DNA of 64,000 nt from CBDBCK01 sp965203345 (GCA_965203345.1 CBDBCK010000028.1:248001-312000); one strand, 5' to 3'. Numbered from the stretch's first letter, positions 53,889 through 62,976 are shown. Notes: generated by a model not told the origin, from the letters alone. Made by a program: numbers and translations.

Positions 53889-54752
53889 ATGAAAGCGATA
53901 GTTCTAACATATGATGCTCGCCGTGTAGTGGTAGATCATATGATATACAAGTATGATGAGCTTTGGCCGAGTCATCCATTTACTTTCCGAGTGCCGTATC
54001 AATCTTCTAAGATACTTGAATGTCCTCTTAGAAATGAGAAAAATGTAGAGTATATTAAAAGTTCTAGATATATAACAGCCACAATTCTTACACTATTAGA
54101 AGGATTAGATCCGGATGAGTGGATATATTGGTGTATAGATGATTACTACCCTACAATGATTGATGTACCTAAAATAGAATCTACTCTGAAATTTCTTAAA
54201 AATGTTAACCCAAGTCAAGCGGACTGGATATCTATAGCCAGACCTAAAGATATTGAGATTTCTAGAGAGACTGTACATTCCAATGTAATTCTAGAAGGTT
54301 ATAATGGCAACAATTATTATCTGCGTACTTATCCTCATAATTTCCTATTTTGGCAGCATTCTTTTATGAGAGTAAAAAGTTTGACAGAAGTATTTTTCAC
54401 TGCAAGGAGGATTTTTGCCGTAAATACGCTTGAAAATGGCGCATCTAAGGCTTTTCTTATTTCAGATAAACGTTATTGTGCACATGACTATATTTTGCAC
54501 TTATCTGAAGCTACCTTCAGAAGCAGAAAGAATAATAAATATACTGGTAAAAGTAGTGTTATATGTCCAGAGCTTTATGAAAGCCTTATGGACAACGATT
54601 TTCTTATACCCGACACTTTAGCTATTCCAGGAGGGGGCCGTTCAAGTGATGATACTATTTATAAGGATTTAATTGGACGAGGCTTTGTATTATGGATGGA
54701 ATTTTTAAGAAACCTGTCTTTTATATGTCGCAAAATTCGCATTCATACATAA
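53889..54752 (+). CDS. Putative glycosyltransferase-like protein, copy 2 (mosaic)
   Basis: 287 residues. The first 40 or so residues match copies 1 and 3 exactly, and about 35 residues near the end match closely. The middle (about 45-250) is much more diverged though it keeps W-I-Y-W-C-I-D-D-Y-Y-P. The abrupt change from near-identity to divergence within codons suggests gene conversion or recombination between family members. The leader (about 20 bases) is the same as that of copy 1. Confidence 0.6.
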   Translation: MKAIVLTYDARRVVVDHMIYKYDELWPSHPFTFRVPYQSSKILECPLRNEKNVEYIKSSRYITATILTLLEGLDPDEWIYWCIDDYYPTMIDVPKIESTLKFLKNVNPSQADWISIARPKDIEISRETVHSNVILEGYNGNNYYLRTYPHNFLFWQHSFMRVKSLTEVFFTARRIFAVNTLENGASKAFLISDKRYCAHDYILHLSEATFRSRKNNKYTGKSSVICPELYESLMDNDFLIPDTLAIPGGGRSSDDTIYKDLIGRGFVLWMEFLRNLSFICRKIRIHT

Positions 54753-54816
54753 ATAATGTAAGTATTCCTTACTTTGTTGCAAGATTTATTAGACATAGCC
54801 TAAGGAGGTTGGCATT

Positions 54817-55683
54817 ATGAAAGCGATAGTTCTAACATATGATGCTCGCCGTGTAGTGGTAGATCATATGATATACAAATATGATGAGCTTTGGCCGAGT
54901 CATCCGTTTACTTTCCGAGTACCGTATCAATCTGCTAAAGTATTTGAACATCCTCTTAGAAATGAGAAAAGTGTAGAGTATATTAAAAGCCCAAAATTTG
55001 TAACTGCAACGATTTTCAAGTTGCTAGAAGGATTAGATTTAGACGAATGGGTCTATTGGTGTATAGATGATTACTATCCTCTATTTATTGACGTCCCTAG
55101 AATAGAGGCTACTGTAAAACTCCTTCAAAATCTTAAACCAAATCACGTAGGCTGGATATCTCTTAATCGATTGCAATTTAAGAACTTAGATAAATTTATA
55201 CATTCTGACATAAATCTGCAAGATTCATATAGGAATAATTACTATCTATGTGATACCGCTAAAGGTGGCTTTTGGTATCATTGTTTTATAAGGGTGAGAA
55301 ACTTCAAAAGAATTCTTACTGTAAACAAGGATATGTTTTATACTGGTGATATAACTCTACCTTTAGATAGCGTGGATCATTCTGTACATAAACGTTATAT
55401 CATTAGTGATCCTATTATAGAGCTTGTTGAAACTTCTTTCAGAGCCACGGAAAATAATAAATGGACTGGCAAGAATAGTATTATGTATCCAACGTTTTAT
55501 AAAAGCTTGGTAGACAACGATTTTCCTATACCTGACACTTTGACTATTCTCGGGAAGGCTCGTTCAAGTGATGATACTATTTATAAGAATTTAACTGGAC
55601 AAGGTCTTGCGTTATGGGCAAGATTTTTAAGAAGAGTGTCTTCTGTTCGCCATAAAATCTTTCCTCGCAGGTACGATTCATAA
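54817..55683 (+). CDS. Putative glycosyltransferase-like protein, copy 3
   Basis: 288 residues, almost identical to copy 1. Differences cluster near residues 175-195, where two residues are inserted and several changed, with a few elsewhere. Unlike copies 1 and 2 it has a perfect AAGGAGG 9 bases before the ATG, so it should be translated best. It appears intact. Confidence 0.6.
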   Translation: MKAIVLTYDARRVVVDHMIYKYDELWPSHPFTFRVPYQSAKVFEHPLRNEKSVEYIKSPKFVTATIFKLLEGLDLDEWVYWCIDDYYPLFIDVPRIEATVKLLQNLKPNHVGWISLNRLQFKNLDKFIHSDINLQDSYRNNYYLCDTAKGGFWYHCFIRVRNFKRILTVNKDMFYTGDITLPLDSVDHSVHKRYIISDPIIELVETSFRATENNKWTGKNSIMYPTFYKSLVDNDFPIPDTLTILGKARSSDDTIYKNLTGQGLALWARFLRRVSSVRHKIFPRRYDS

Positions 55684-55790
55684 GTATATACATTTGATTC
55701 AAAAAATCTGATCATACTTTACATATGAAGAGCGAACAACGAAAGCGATAATTCTAACACAGCACGCGAAGCTATAGAAGAATTTAAAAT
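55684..55790 (+). pseudogene. Decayed start of a fourth family copy
   Basis: The bases after copy 3 repeat those after copy 1 and continue into the start of the gene, GAAAGCGATA-ATTCTAACA, but the ATG has become ACG and homology fades after about 25 bases. It marks the end of a tandem array. Confidence 0.6.
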
Positions 55791-55794
55791 GCTT

Positions 55795-55836
55795 ACAACG
55801 AAAAGGGCGGGACTGGTTACAACCAGTCCCGCCCTT
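55795..55836 (-). terminator. Strong terminator for hsp20
   Basis: A perfect 15-16 pair inverted repeat (55803-55836) with a tiny loop. Read on the minus strand it is followed by TTTTCGTTGT, so it terminates hsp20; the other side lacks a T-run, though it may still stop plus-strand transcripts. Confidence 0.8.
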
Positions 55837-55883
55837 GCATCCTTTAGGTGTTTGAACCTTATAACCTGTAACCCTCCGTATCC

Positions 55884-56297
55884 TCAGCTTATAGATATCT
55901 TCTTGGGTTTTACAGCATCCTCTTTCGGCAAGATTATCTTCAGAATACCGTCTTTGTAGGTCGAAGTTACTTCTTCTATCTTTACGTTGTCTGGCAGGTG
56001 AATGGACCTGTGAAATAAACCTGTGCGGATTTCTCTGAGTGCGCGTCCTCCGAAATTTTCCTCTTTCCTCTCTTCTTTTTTGGCTTTTATCGTCAAGACG
56101 CCGTCTTCAACCGTTGCGTCTATATTTTCCGCCTTTACTCCAGGCAGAGAGGCTGTTACGATTATATCCTCGGTATTCACGTCTACGTCAAGCGGTATAT
56201 TCCAGCTCTCAGGCATTTCCAATGCCTGTATGAACCTTGGAGGAACGCCAAAAAACTTGCCGAATTCTGTAAGTGGGTTAAATCTTTCAAGAGTCAT
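55884..56297 (-). CDS. Hsp20/alpha-crystallin family small heat-shock protein
   Basis: A 137-residue small heat-shock chaperone from the ATG at 56297, which is backed by AGGAAAGAG upstream. The alpha-crystallin domain runs from about 40 to 130 with A-S-L-P-G-V, F-x-R-S-I-H-L-P and G-I-L-K-I-I-L-P-K. It ends P-K-K-I-S-I-S with an I-x-I motif that joins subunits. It holds unfolded proteins for refolding by DnaK or Clp. It diverges from the dnaJ-hspR-clpC genes. Confidence 0.92.
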   Translation of the reverse strand: MTLERFNPLTEFGKFFGVPPRFIQALEMPESWNIPLDVDVNTEDIIVTASLPGVKAENIDATVEDGVLTIKAKKEERKEENFGGRALREIRTGLFHRSIHLPDNVKIEEVTSTYKDGILKIILPKEDAVKPKKISIS

Positions 56298-56380
56298 TAC
56301 TCTTTCCTTTCTTTTTGTTCTGTGCCTGTCAACCGCTCTGAGACTGTCTCGTAGCATAATCAGGCAAAGCTTACATATTT

Positions 56381-56410
56381 AGTATAAATAATCTTATAAG
56401 GAGTTGTCAA
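56381..56410 (-). promoter_or_regulatory. hsp20 promoter
   Basis: On the minus strand TTGACA (56405-56410), an 18-base spacer and TATACT (56381-56386). Its -35 overlaps that of the divergent dnaJ promoter. Confidence 0.55.
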
Positions 56411-56447
56411 ATAAATTTTTATGTAAGATAAAATATGTTAAGCTTAA
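56404..56447 (+). promoter_or_regulatory. dnaJ operon promoter and palindrome
   Basis: TTGTCA (56404-56409), 17 bases, GATAAA (56427-56432). A perfect 10-base palindrome, TTAAGCTTAA, follows at 56438-56447. It could be an operator. No consensus CIRCE or full HspR inverted repeat was found. Confidence 0.45.
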
Positions 56448-56535
56448 GGTATAAAGAGCTGTAAGTCGGATAAGGCGAACTTAACCTTGAAATCTAACCG
56501 AGGACAGCCGAAAAAAGAAGCCTCAACAACAGAGC

Positions 56536-57420
56536 ATGGAAAACTATTACAATATACTCGGAATATCCAGGAATGCCTCGGAGGGCGACATAAAGTCTGC
56601 TTACCGTCGCTTAGCACGTCAACTTCACCCAGATGTTAACAAGGGTGATAAGGAATCTCAAGAAAAATTCAAAAAGGTTAATGCTGCTTACGACGTGCTC
56701 GGAGATCCAGAGCGGCGGAAAAAGTATGACCAGTTCGGGGAAGATTGGAAACACGCGGATAACCTTGGGGATTTTGGCGGGGGTGGTGGTGTCGGGAGAT
56801 CTGGGGTTAATTTTGATATAGGTGACATTCTAGGAAGGCAGAATTTTTCGGTCGGCGATCTTTTTGGTTCATTCGGCGGCAATAATTCTTATGGTTCTTC
56901 TGCAAGGAAAGTGGAAGCTGATGTTGATATATCTTTACAAGAGGCCTTTTATGGAACGTCGCGCCGCCTATCCGTTGATCTGCCGTCAGGGATGTCGAAC
57001 ATAGAGGTCTCAATACCTTCAGGCATAAAAGATGGAGACCGGATGACGTTTCGTCCTAAAGGGGTGGAGGTAGTACTACGTATAAACGTACTACCGGATA
57101 AGAGCTTCACGCGGCGAGGGGATGATCTGAGTATAGAGCTTGAAATTCCCCTTTTGACTGCGCTTTTAGGGGGAGAAACAAAAGTGTGTACTATGGATGG
57201 AGAAGTCGTATTGAGAATACCGGCAGACACCCAAAATGGAGCATCATTTCGTCTTCGAGGAAAGGGTATGTCGCGTCGTTCGGGAGATGGGCGAGGTGAT
57301 CTGTTTGCCATAATTAAGGTGCAACTCCCGGTTCCATTGTCTAAAGAAGACCGCTCCCTTTTCCGAAGGATGCGCACGCCTGAGAATGATAACCGCGCAA
57401 GGAAGAAGGCGAAGGAGTAA
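56536..57420 (+). CDS. DnaJ-class co-chaperone without zinc finger (CbpA-like)
   Basis: A 294-residue protein with an N-terminal J domain (HPD at 31-33), a Gly-rich linker (about 75-125) and C-terminal substrate-binding domains. The cysteine repeats of class I DnaJ are absent, so it is class II. It stimulates a DnaK ATPase; dnaK is not in the window. It is first gene of a three-gene set with hspR and clpC. Confidence 0.92.
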   Translation: MENYYNILGISRNASEGDIKSAYRRLARQLHPDVNKGDKESQEKFKKVNAAYDVLGDPERRKKYDQFGEDWKHADNLGDFGGGGGVGRSGVNFDIGDILGRQNFSVGDLFGSFGGNNSYGSSARKVEADVDISLQEAFYGTSRRLSVDLPSGMSNIEVSIPSGIKDGDRMTFRPKGVEVVLRINVLPDKSFTRRGDDLSIELEIPLLTALLGGETKVCTMDGEVVLRIPADTQNGASFRLRGKGMSRRSGDGRGDLFAIIKVQLPVPLSKEDRSLFRRMRTPENDNRARKKAKE

Positions 57421-57424
57421 CATC

Positions 57425-57739
57425 ATGAGCTATGGACGCGATGAACCACTTTTCGCTATAGGTGTAGTGGCACGTGTGGTAGGTGCACACCAGCACACCC
57501 TGCGTAACTATGAACAATGGGGGTTTATAACACCTAGGCGATCCGAAAGAGGCACCAGATACTATTCCTTCGCCGATATAGAGCGAATACGTAAGATAAA
57601 GGAATGGATTGACACACTCGGACTAAACAGGGCCGGCGTAGAGGTTATGATACGTCTGGTTCACAGGATTGAGGAACTGGAAGAGACTATAGCTGCTTTG
57701 CACGCAACTATGGAAGATCGTCTATCGGATGGCGGGTAG
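57425..57739 (+). CDS. hspR: HspR-type MerR family regulator
   Basis: About 104 residues with an N-terminal MerR winged helix (H-T-L-R-N-Y-E-Q-W-G-F-I-T-P-x-R) and a short coiled coil. No metal-binding cysteines are present. HspR represses dnaK, dnaJ and clp genes and responds to heat through DnaK. AAGGAG overlaps the dnaJ stop, upstream of the ATG at 57425. The gene probably controls the operon it sits in and the divergent hsp20. Confidence 0.88.
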   Translation: MSYGRDEPLFAIGVVARVVGAHQHTLRNYEQWGFITPRRSERGTRYYSFADIERIRKIKEWIDTLGLNRAGVEVMIRLVHRIEELEETIAALHATMEDRLSDGG

Positions 57740-57776
57740 GTATTAGAGACTAGTATAAACAGGAGAAATCAGACAT

Positions 57777-60266
57777 ATGGTTTTCAAATGGGAAGACTAT
57801 ACAGAAATGGCACAGGAAGCCCTGCGCCTATCTCAACAAATGGTCTTAGAGTATAGACATTCCCAATGGGACGTGGAGCACTTGTTTACGGGTATTTTGT
57901 CTTTGAAGGAAAAAGACGGGACACCCAAGCAGATATTGGAAAAGATGAATATCGATCCTAAAGTCTTGCTGACTGAGATGGAGGACTATCTGGCCGCTGC
58001 GCCGAAATCCCAAGATTCTTCTTCCGTAGGTAGGATATTCGCTACCCCAAGGATTCAAGCCACTCTTGACAGGGCAAATAAGGAGGCCGAACGGCTGGCG
58101 GATTCATATGTAACTACCGACCACCTACTGTTGGCATTAACTGAAGAGACATCTGGCGACGTTTCTAAGATATTTAAAGACCACAATATAACGCGCGAGC
58201 GTATTTATCAAGCTATGCGGGAGGTACGTGGTTCTGCACGCGTTACAGACCCAAGAGCAGAAGGAAAATATCAGGCTCTGGAGAGATACAGCATAGACCT
58301 GACTCGTTTGGCGAAGCAAGGCAAGCTTGATCCCGTCGTGGGACGCGACATTGAGATGCGGCGAACTATCCAAACCTTGACCCGCCGGACGAAGAATAAC
58401 CCGGTGATGATAGGAGACGCTGGAGTCGGCAAGACCGCCATAGCTGAGGGACTTGCACAGAGGATAATTGATGGAGACGTGCCCAATTCCTTGATAGGAC
58501 GTCGCGTTTTATCTTTGCAGATGACGTCACTCGTCGCCGGCGCAAAGTTCCGCGGCGAATTTGAGGAACGTCTCAAAGCCGTCATAGATGAAATCCGGCA
58601 GGCTTCCGGAGAGATTGTGTTGTTTATAGATGAAATCCACACAGTGGTCGGGGCCGGTGCAGCGGAAGGTTCTTTGGATGCTTCCAATATACTGAAACCG
58701 TCTCTCGCCAGAGGTGAGATGCAAGCTATAGGTGCCACTACGCCGAGCGAGTATCGTAAATATATAGAGTCGGACCCAGCATTGGAGAGGCGTTTCTCAC
58801 CCATATGGATAGAGGAACCAAACATAGATACCGCTGTAGAGATGTTGAAGATACTTAGGCCCAAGTATGAAGAACATCACGGCTTGAAGATATCGGACGA
58901 GGCTTTAACGGCTGCCGTAAGGCTCAGTGGACGCTACATATCTGGCAGACAGTTACCCGACAAGGCCATAGACTTGATAGACGAAGCCTGTGCGAAGGTG
59001 CGCATTCAAAATCAGAATATACCGTCAGACCTGAAGGAGCAAGAGGGCCGTCTAGCTCTGATGATCAGGGAGGAAGACGCTGCACAGGGACGAGGCGATT
59101 ATGAGAGAGCTGCCAATATCAAAGCCGAACGTCTACGCTTGAACGGGAAAACTGGTAAACAACGCGCTGAGCTTGCCGCTGAAAATAAGCTGTCGTTCTT
59201 AGTGTCTGAAGAAGACATCGCTGAGCTCATAGCAGAACGTACAGGTATACCCATTGCTCGACTCGTGGAAGGCGAACGAGGGCGCATGTTGCATCTTGAA
59301 GAGCGTCTGCATAAAAGAGTTATAGGACACTCGGAGGCCGTAAAGGCGATTGCGGACGCAGTAAGGAGGGCACGGGCAGGTTTGAAAGACCCAAAGAGAC
59401 CTATAGGATCTTTCATATTTCTAGGTCCCACAGGGGTAGGTAAGACTGAACTTGCACGCGCTCTCGCCGAATTTTTGTTTGACGACGAGGATAACATCGT
59501 GCGCCTCGACATGTCCGAGTATCAGGAACGGCATACTGTCTCGCGTCTTATAGGCGCGCCGCCTGGATATGTGGGATACGGCGAGGGAGGACAGCTTACT
59601 GAGGCAGTCAGAAGACGTCCTTTTAGCGTAGTGCTTTTTGATGAGATAGAAAAGGCACATCCAGAGGTTTTCAATACTCTGCTGCAACTACTTGACGACG
59701 GAAGATTGACGGACGGACAGGGACGGACAATAGATTTCCAGAACACTGTAGTAATTATGACTTCCAACTTGGGATCTGACCTAGTAGCTAAGCATGGATT
59801 AGGTTTTTCTAACGAGAGTGATGCACATAACGAAGAGAGCGAATCTGCTAAGGCGGAGACCAGACGGCATATAGAAGATAGGCTTAAGTCCTTTTTCCGT
59901 CCGGAGTTCCTCAACAGGATAGACGAGACGGTGATATTCGATCCTCTGTCTAAGGAGGAGGTGCTAAGGATAGTAGATAAGCTTGTAGGAGAACTTGAGT
60001 TAAGAATAGCGGAATCGGGTTTCAAGATAAGACTTACCCGTGCAGCAGCAGAGTGGCTTGCTAATGATGGCTACGACCGTATGTATGGAGCGCGTCCGCT
60101 GAAACGATCCATACAGCGTCACATTGAGAATGAACTTTCCAGACTTATCCTCTCGGGAGAGTTAGGCGAAGGATATTTGGTAACTATAGATTCCGATGGT
60201 GATCGGTTGACGTTCGCTGTCGAATCGTCGCAGAAAAGAAAAGAAACCACGGTTCCTCAGTTCTAA
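57777..60266 (+). CDS. clpC: ClpC-type AAA+ protease ATPase
   Basis: An 829-residue Hsp100 ATPase with an N-terminal Clp repeat domain, D1 with Walker A near 212, and D2 with Walker A near 549. Between them is a short D-Y-E-R-A-A-N-I-K-A-E-R-L UVR-like motif near residue 440 and no long ClpB coiled-coil arm, which points to ClpC rather than ClpB. The C-terminus lacks an obvious need for other partners; ClpP is not in the window. It follows hspR by 37 bases with AGGAG upstream. Confidence 0.9.
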   Translation: MVFKWEDYTEMAQEALRLSQQMVLEYRHSQWDVEHLFTGILSLKEKDGTPKQILEKMNIDPKVLLTEMEDYLAAAPKSQDSSSVGRIFATPRIQATLDRANKEAERLADSYVTTDHLLLALTEETSGDVSKIFKDHNITRERIYQAMREVRGSARVTDPRAEGKYQALERYSIDLTRLAKQGKLDPVVGRDIEMRRTIQTLTRRTKNNPVMIGDAGVGKTAIAEGLAQRIIDGDVPNSLIGRRVLSLQMTSLVAGAKFRGEFEERLKAVIDEIRQASGEIVLFIDEIHTVVGAGAAEGSLDASNILKPSLARGEMQAIGATTPSEYRKYIESDPALERRFSPIWIEEPNIDTAVEMLKILRPKYEEHHGLKISDEALTAAVRLSGRYISGRQLPDKAIDLIDEACAKVRIQNQNIPSDLKEQEGRLALMIREEDAAQGRGDYERAANIKAERLRLNGKTGKQRAELAAENKLSFLVSEEDIAELIAERTGIPIARLVEGERGRMLHLEERLHKRVIGHSEAVKAIADAVRRARAGLKDPKRPIGSFIFLGPTGVGKTELARALAEFLFDDEDNIVRLDMSEYQERHTVSRLIGAPPGYVGYGEGGQLTEAVRRRPFSVVLFDEIEKAHPEVFNTLLQLLDDGRLTDGQGRTIDFQNTVVIMTSNLGSDLVAKHGLGFSNESDAHNEESESAKAETRRHIEDRLKSFFRPEFLNRIDETVIFDPLSKEEVLRIVDKLVGELELRIAESGFKIRLTRAAAEWLANDGYDRMYGARPLKRSIQRHIENELSRLILSGELGEGYLVTIDSDGDRLTFAVESSQKRKETTVPQF

Positions 60267-60296
60267 CCCGCGTCTCTAGTGGCGGATGGATCGCGT

Positions 60297-60314
60297 TATC
60301 CACATGGGTGGATA
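60297..60314. terminator. Possible hairpin after clpC
   Basis: A 7-pair perfect stem (TATCCAC/GTGGATA) with a 4-base loop between the convergent clpC and glycosyltransferase-like genes. The T-run is poor (TCGTTT), so termination is uncertain. Confidence 0.4.
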
Positions 60315-60342
60315 TCGTTTGTAGAGCTGGATTTTGGAACGA

Positions 60343-61209
60343 TTACTCTCCGGCAAATTTAGAGAAGAAGGAGCGTATCTTATGCTTTATCATCAAGTAG
60401 GCCACCCTTGTTCTTCTTATCTGTTTATAAATTCTTGGTCTGTTGTCCGCGTCAAGGTTGGACAACCTAGGGATAGTAGGCAATTTTAGACCATGTTTTA
60501 CTACACTACGGTAAAAATCATCGGTCATGCATGTGCTGTTTATCAAACCGAACGGTCCAGTAGCACCCCGCATAGTGCTCTCGTAAAAGAGTACTAGGTT
60601 CTCTGAAGAAAGGAATCTCCTTCCCTGAACCCAATCCGGTAGTGGGATGTTCTCGTGGAACAGTCTGCCGTCTTGTGGATCAGCAAAGTCTCTGGTCTTA
60701 AGAAACATATCCCTGAGAGTCTTCGCCCGCATAAATTGGTCTCTCCAGAAATCACCCGAAGCTACTATTTGAAAGTAGGTTTCTCCTGCAGGATCTTGTA
60801 TCTGTTTTTCGCGGCAAACTAATTTGTCGTACTCTCTGACACCAGGACCGAAACGTGCAAATACAGATATCCAATCTATGTGAGGGGGATCATCGTTTTG
60901 CAGCCAATTGACTATGTATTCCATCCTTCGGACATTAATTTTTATTGGGTACCAGTCGTCCATACACCAGTAAACCCATTCCTCCGGCTCTATGTCCTCT
61001 AGCAGCTTCAGAACGGTTTGCGTTATAGGTCTTGGGCACTTTATATATTCTCTGTTGGCACTCTTGGCATGAGGTGAGGCAAAGGTTTTTCTCGACTGAT
61101 ACGGTATTTGGAACACAAAAGGATGATTGGGCCATAGCTGATTGTACTTGAAGATCATGTGATCCGTTACAGGATGAAGAGGATCGTAGGTAAGCACTAT
61201 TGCCTTCAT
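60343..61209 (-). CDS. Putative glycosyltransferase-like protein, MKA[IL]VLT family, copy 5
   Basis: 288 residues from the ATG at 61209, where the family start M-K-A-I-V-L-T-Y-D lies; a start at 61242 would add eleven residues. W-V-Y-W-C-M-D-D-W-Y-P is at 79-88. It is GC-richer and more diverged than the tandem copies at 52971-55683 and follows a DUF971 gene by one base, so it may be the older, resident member. Function is not known; a metal-dependent glycan transferase is inferred from the Asp pair. Confidence 0.6.
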   Translation of the reverse strand: MKAIVLTYDPLHPVTDHMIFKYNQLWPNHPFVFQIPYQSRKTFASPHAKSANREYIKCPRPITQTVLKLLEDIEPEEWVYWCMDDWYPIKINVRRMEYIVNWLQNDDPPHIDWISVFARFGPGVREYDKLVCREKQIQDPAGETYFQIVASGDFWRDQFMRAKTLRDMFLKTRDFADPQDGRLFHENIPLPDWVQGRRFLSSENLVLFYESTMRGATGPFGLINSTCMTDDFYRSVVKHGLKLPTIPRLSNLDADNRPRIYKQIRRTRVAYLMIKHKIRSFFSKFAGE

Positions 61210-61210
61210 A

Positions 61211-61540
61211 CTATTCAAGTTCGTTCGCTTTTGTTTCATCAACCTCCGCCAATTTTAAGAGCATTCGGTAGGGATATATACCTGTTTCGTGTCCGTCTGA
61301 CCATAAGAACTGCAAGGCATACCTCCCCACCTCAAAGTAGTCTGCAATTACTACATCATCTGGGACTGTTCGTTCAATTACTTTTACCTCTCCCGTTATC
61401 TCGTCCACACAGGAGGCGCAGGGGCACAGTAATCTAAGCCTTTTGTAAGCATAAATGGAACACTTGCCGTTAGACCAATGCACTATAAGCGCGTCTGATA
61501 CTGGTTTTATTGAAGATGGAGTGGGTAGGTTGCTGGACAT
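61211..61540 (-). CDS. DUF971 protein
   Basis: 109 residues with the family pattern L-R-L-L-C-P-C-A-S-C followed by F-L-W-S-D-G-H-E-T-G-I-Y-P-Y-R-M-L. It resembles the N-terminal domain of gamma-butyrobetaine hydroxylase and may bind a metal through the three Cys. The function of stand-alone members is not known to me. It is cotranscribed with the glycosyltransferase-like gene. Confidence 0.8.
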   Translation of the reverse strand: MSSNLPTPSSIKPVSDALIVHWSNGKCSIYAYKRLRLLCPCASCVDEITGEVKVIERTVPDDVVIADYFEVGRYALQFLWSDGHETGIYPYRMLLKLAEVDETKANELE

Positions 61541-61676
61541 TAAGATAATTCTAGCTTATATTATGTATTTAACCTTTACTGTCCTTAAGTAGGTCGTTGG
61601 TTGAGTGTTCAGCACGTTGCGATCCAAGGTTAGTAGAGCTTTGTTTCTATCTACATAAACTCTATAGGAGGGCTTT

Positions 61677-62741
61677 GTGTCTGACGTTATAAAGGTCGGT
61701 CTTATAGGAGCGGGTGCTAATACTTTTTCCAAGCATGTGCCCGGTTTCCGTAAGCAAGGCGACGTGGAGATAGTCGCCGTGGCCAATAGGTCTTATGAAT
61801 CCAGCCAGCGCGCCGCTGACGCGTTAAATATTCCGAATCCCTGCCGAGACTGGATGGAAATTGTGGAGGATGAGGAGATAGACGCTGTTTGCATAGGGAC
61901 CTGGCCCTACATGCATGCGACAGTCACAACCGCCGCGCTGGATGAGGGAAAACACGTCTTGTGCGAGGCGCGGATGGCAATGAACTCGCAGGAAGCTCTT
62001 GAAATGCTAGAAACTTCAAGAGACAACCCCGAGCTGACGTGTCAGGTAGTTCCTGCACCGCATACGTTGTCAGTGGATAAGACGGTAATGAAGATGATAA
62101 GCAACGATTTTCTAGGAGAGTTGGTTAATGCGCGGATATTGGTCGGTTCTGGAGGGTTCCCTGATCAGTCCTTACCGTTCCACTGGCGGCACAATCGCGA
62201 ATTCTCCGGTAACAACATTATGACGATGGGTATATGGTACGAGGCTATTATGCGTTGGATAGGGCCAGCAAACTCCGTATTAGCCAACGCTCAAACAGTA
62301 ATTAAGTTTCGGAAGGACTCTGATGGAACTCGCCAGAGCATATCCATCCCCGATCACGTGGATATATTGTGCAATATGGCTTGCGGCGGCGTTATGAATA
62401 TGGCGGTAACTGCAGTTGCGGGATTTGCGCCTTCCGCGGATGTGTGGCTTCATGGTTCCAAAGGGACTATACGGGTTCAAGCTACAGATTTCACAGATCC
62501 TGGCGCCCCTAACCTGAGTATAACCGCTGGAAGAGCGGGCGACATTGATATGAAGGTTGTTGAGCCGTTATCTGAAGACGTAGGATATTGGCGTGTTGAG
62601 GAGGAGTTCATTAATGCCATTCGCGGTATTGAGGAAGTTACGCGTACTAGCTTCTCAGACGGCTTTCGCTACATGCAATGGACAGATGCCGTTACTGAAA
62701 GCTGGCAGACCGGTAAAACTGTAAGCCTTTTGTTTCCTTGA
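61677..62741 (+). CDS. Gfo/Idh/MocA family protein without the E-K-P lysine
   Basis: 354 residues with an N-terminal Rossmann motif (G-L-I-G-A-G-A-N) and a C-terminal substrate domain. The usual E-K-P is C-E-A-R-M-A-M here, so the conserved catalytic Lys is missing. It may use another residue, or act as a non-oxidoreductase. The start is GTG with AGGAGGG just upstream. It is divergent from DUF971. 62742-62976 has no ORF. Confidence 0.85.
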   Translation: MSDVIKVGLIGAGANTFSKHVPGFRKQGDVEIVAVANRSYESSQRAADALNIPNPCRDWMEIVEDEEIDAVCIGTWPYMHATVTTAALDEGKHVLCEARMAMNSQEALEMLETSRDNPELTCQVVPAPHTLSVDKTVMKMISNDFLGELVNARILVGSGGFPDQSLPFHWRHNREFSGNNIMTMGIWYEAIMRWIGPANSVLANAQTVIKFRKDSDGTRQSISIPDHVDILCNMACGGVMNMAVTAVAGFAPSADVWLHGSKGTIRVQATDFTDPGAPNLSITAGRAGDIDMKVVEPLSEDVGYWRVEEEFINAIRGIEEVTRTSFSDGFRYMQWTDAVTESWQTGKTVSLLFP

Positions 62742-62976
62742 TCAGTGGTCTGTAGTAAAGCAACCAGCCCTCCATATAATGAGACTTAGCTAGAACTCAC
62801 CAAAGATGCATATAGATTCCGATAATTGAAACTGTAGGCGTCCGTTTTAGTTTTGTAGTTCTTTTATATGCGCCGTCCGACGATAAATCTAAGCTGACGT
62901 CACTACCTTTGTTGTAAAATAGACTATAAAGTGTTTTAGGTGAACAGCTGTTAAAGTTGATTTACAGGCGGATACA

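Noticed and set aside
55803..55836. Inverted repeat as a transposon end
   Set aside because: A compact perfect stem followed by a T-run on the minus strand after hsp20 is better explained as a terminator.
58271..58864. 197-residue minus-strand frame
   Set aside because: Antisense to the D1 domain of clpC, with no ribosome site or family features.
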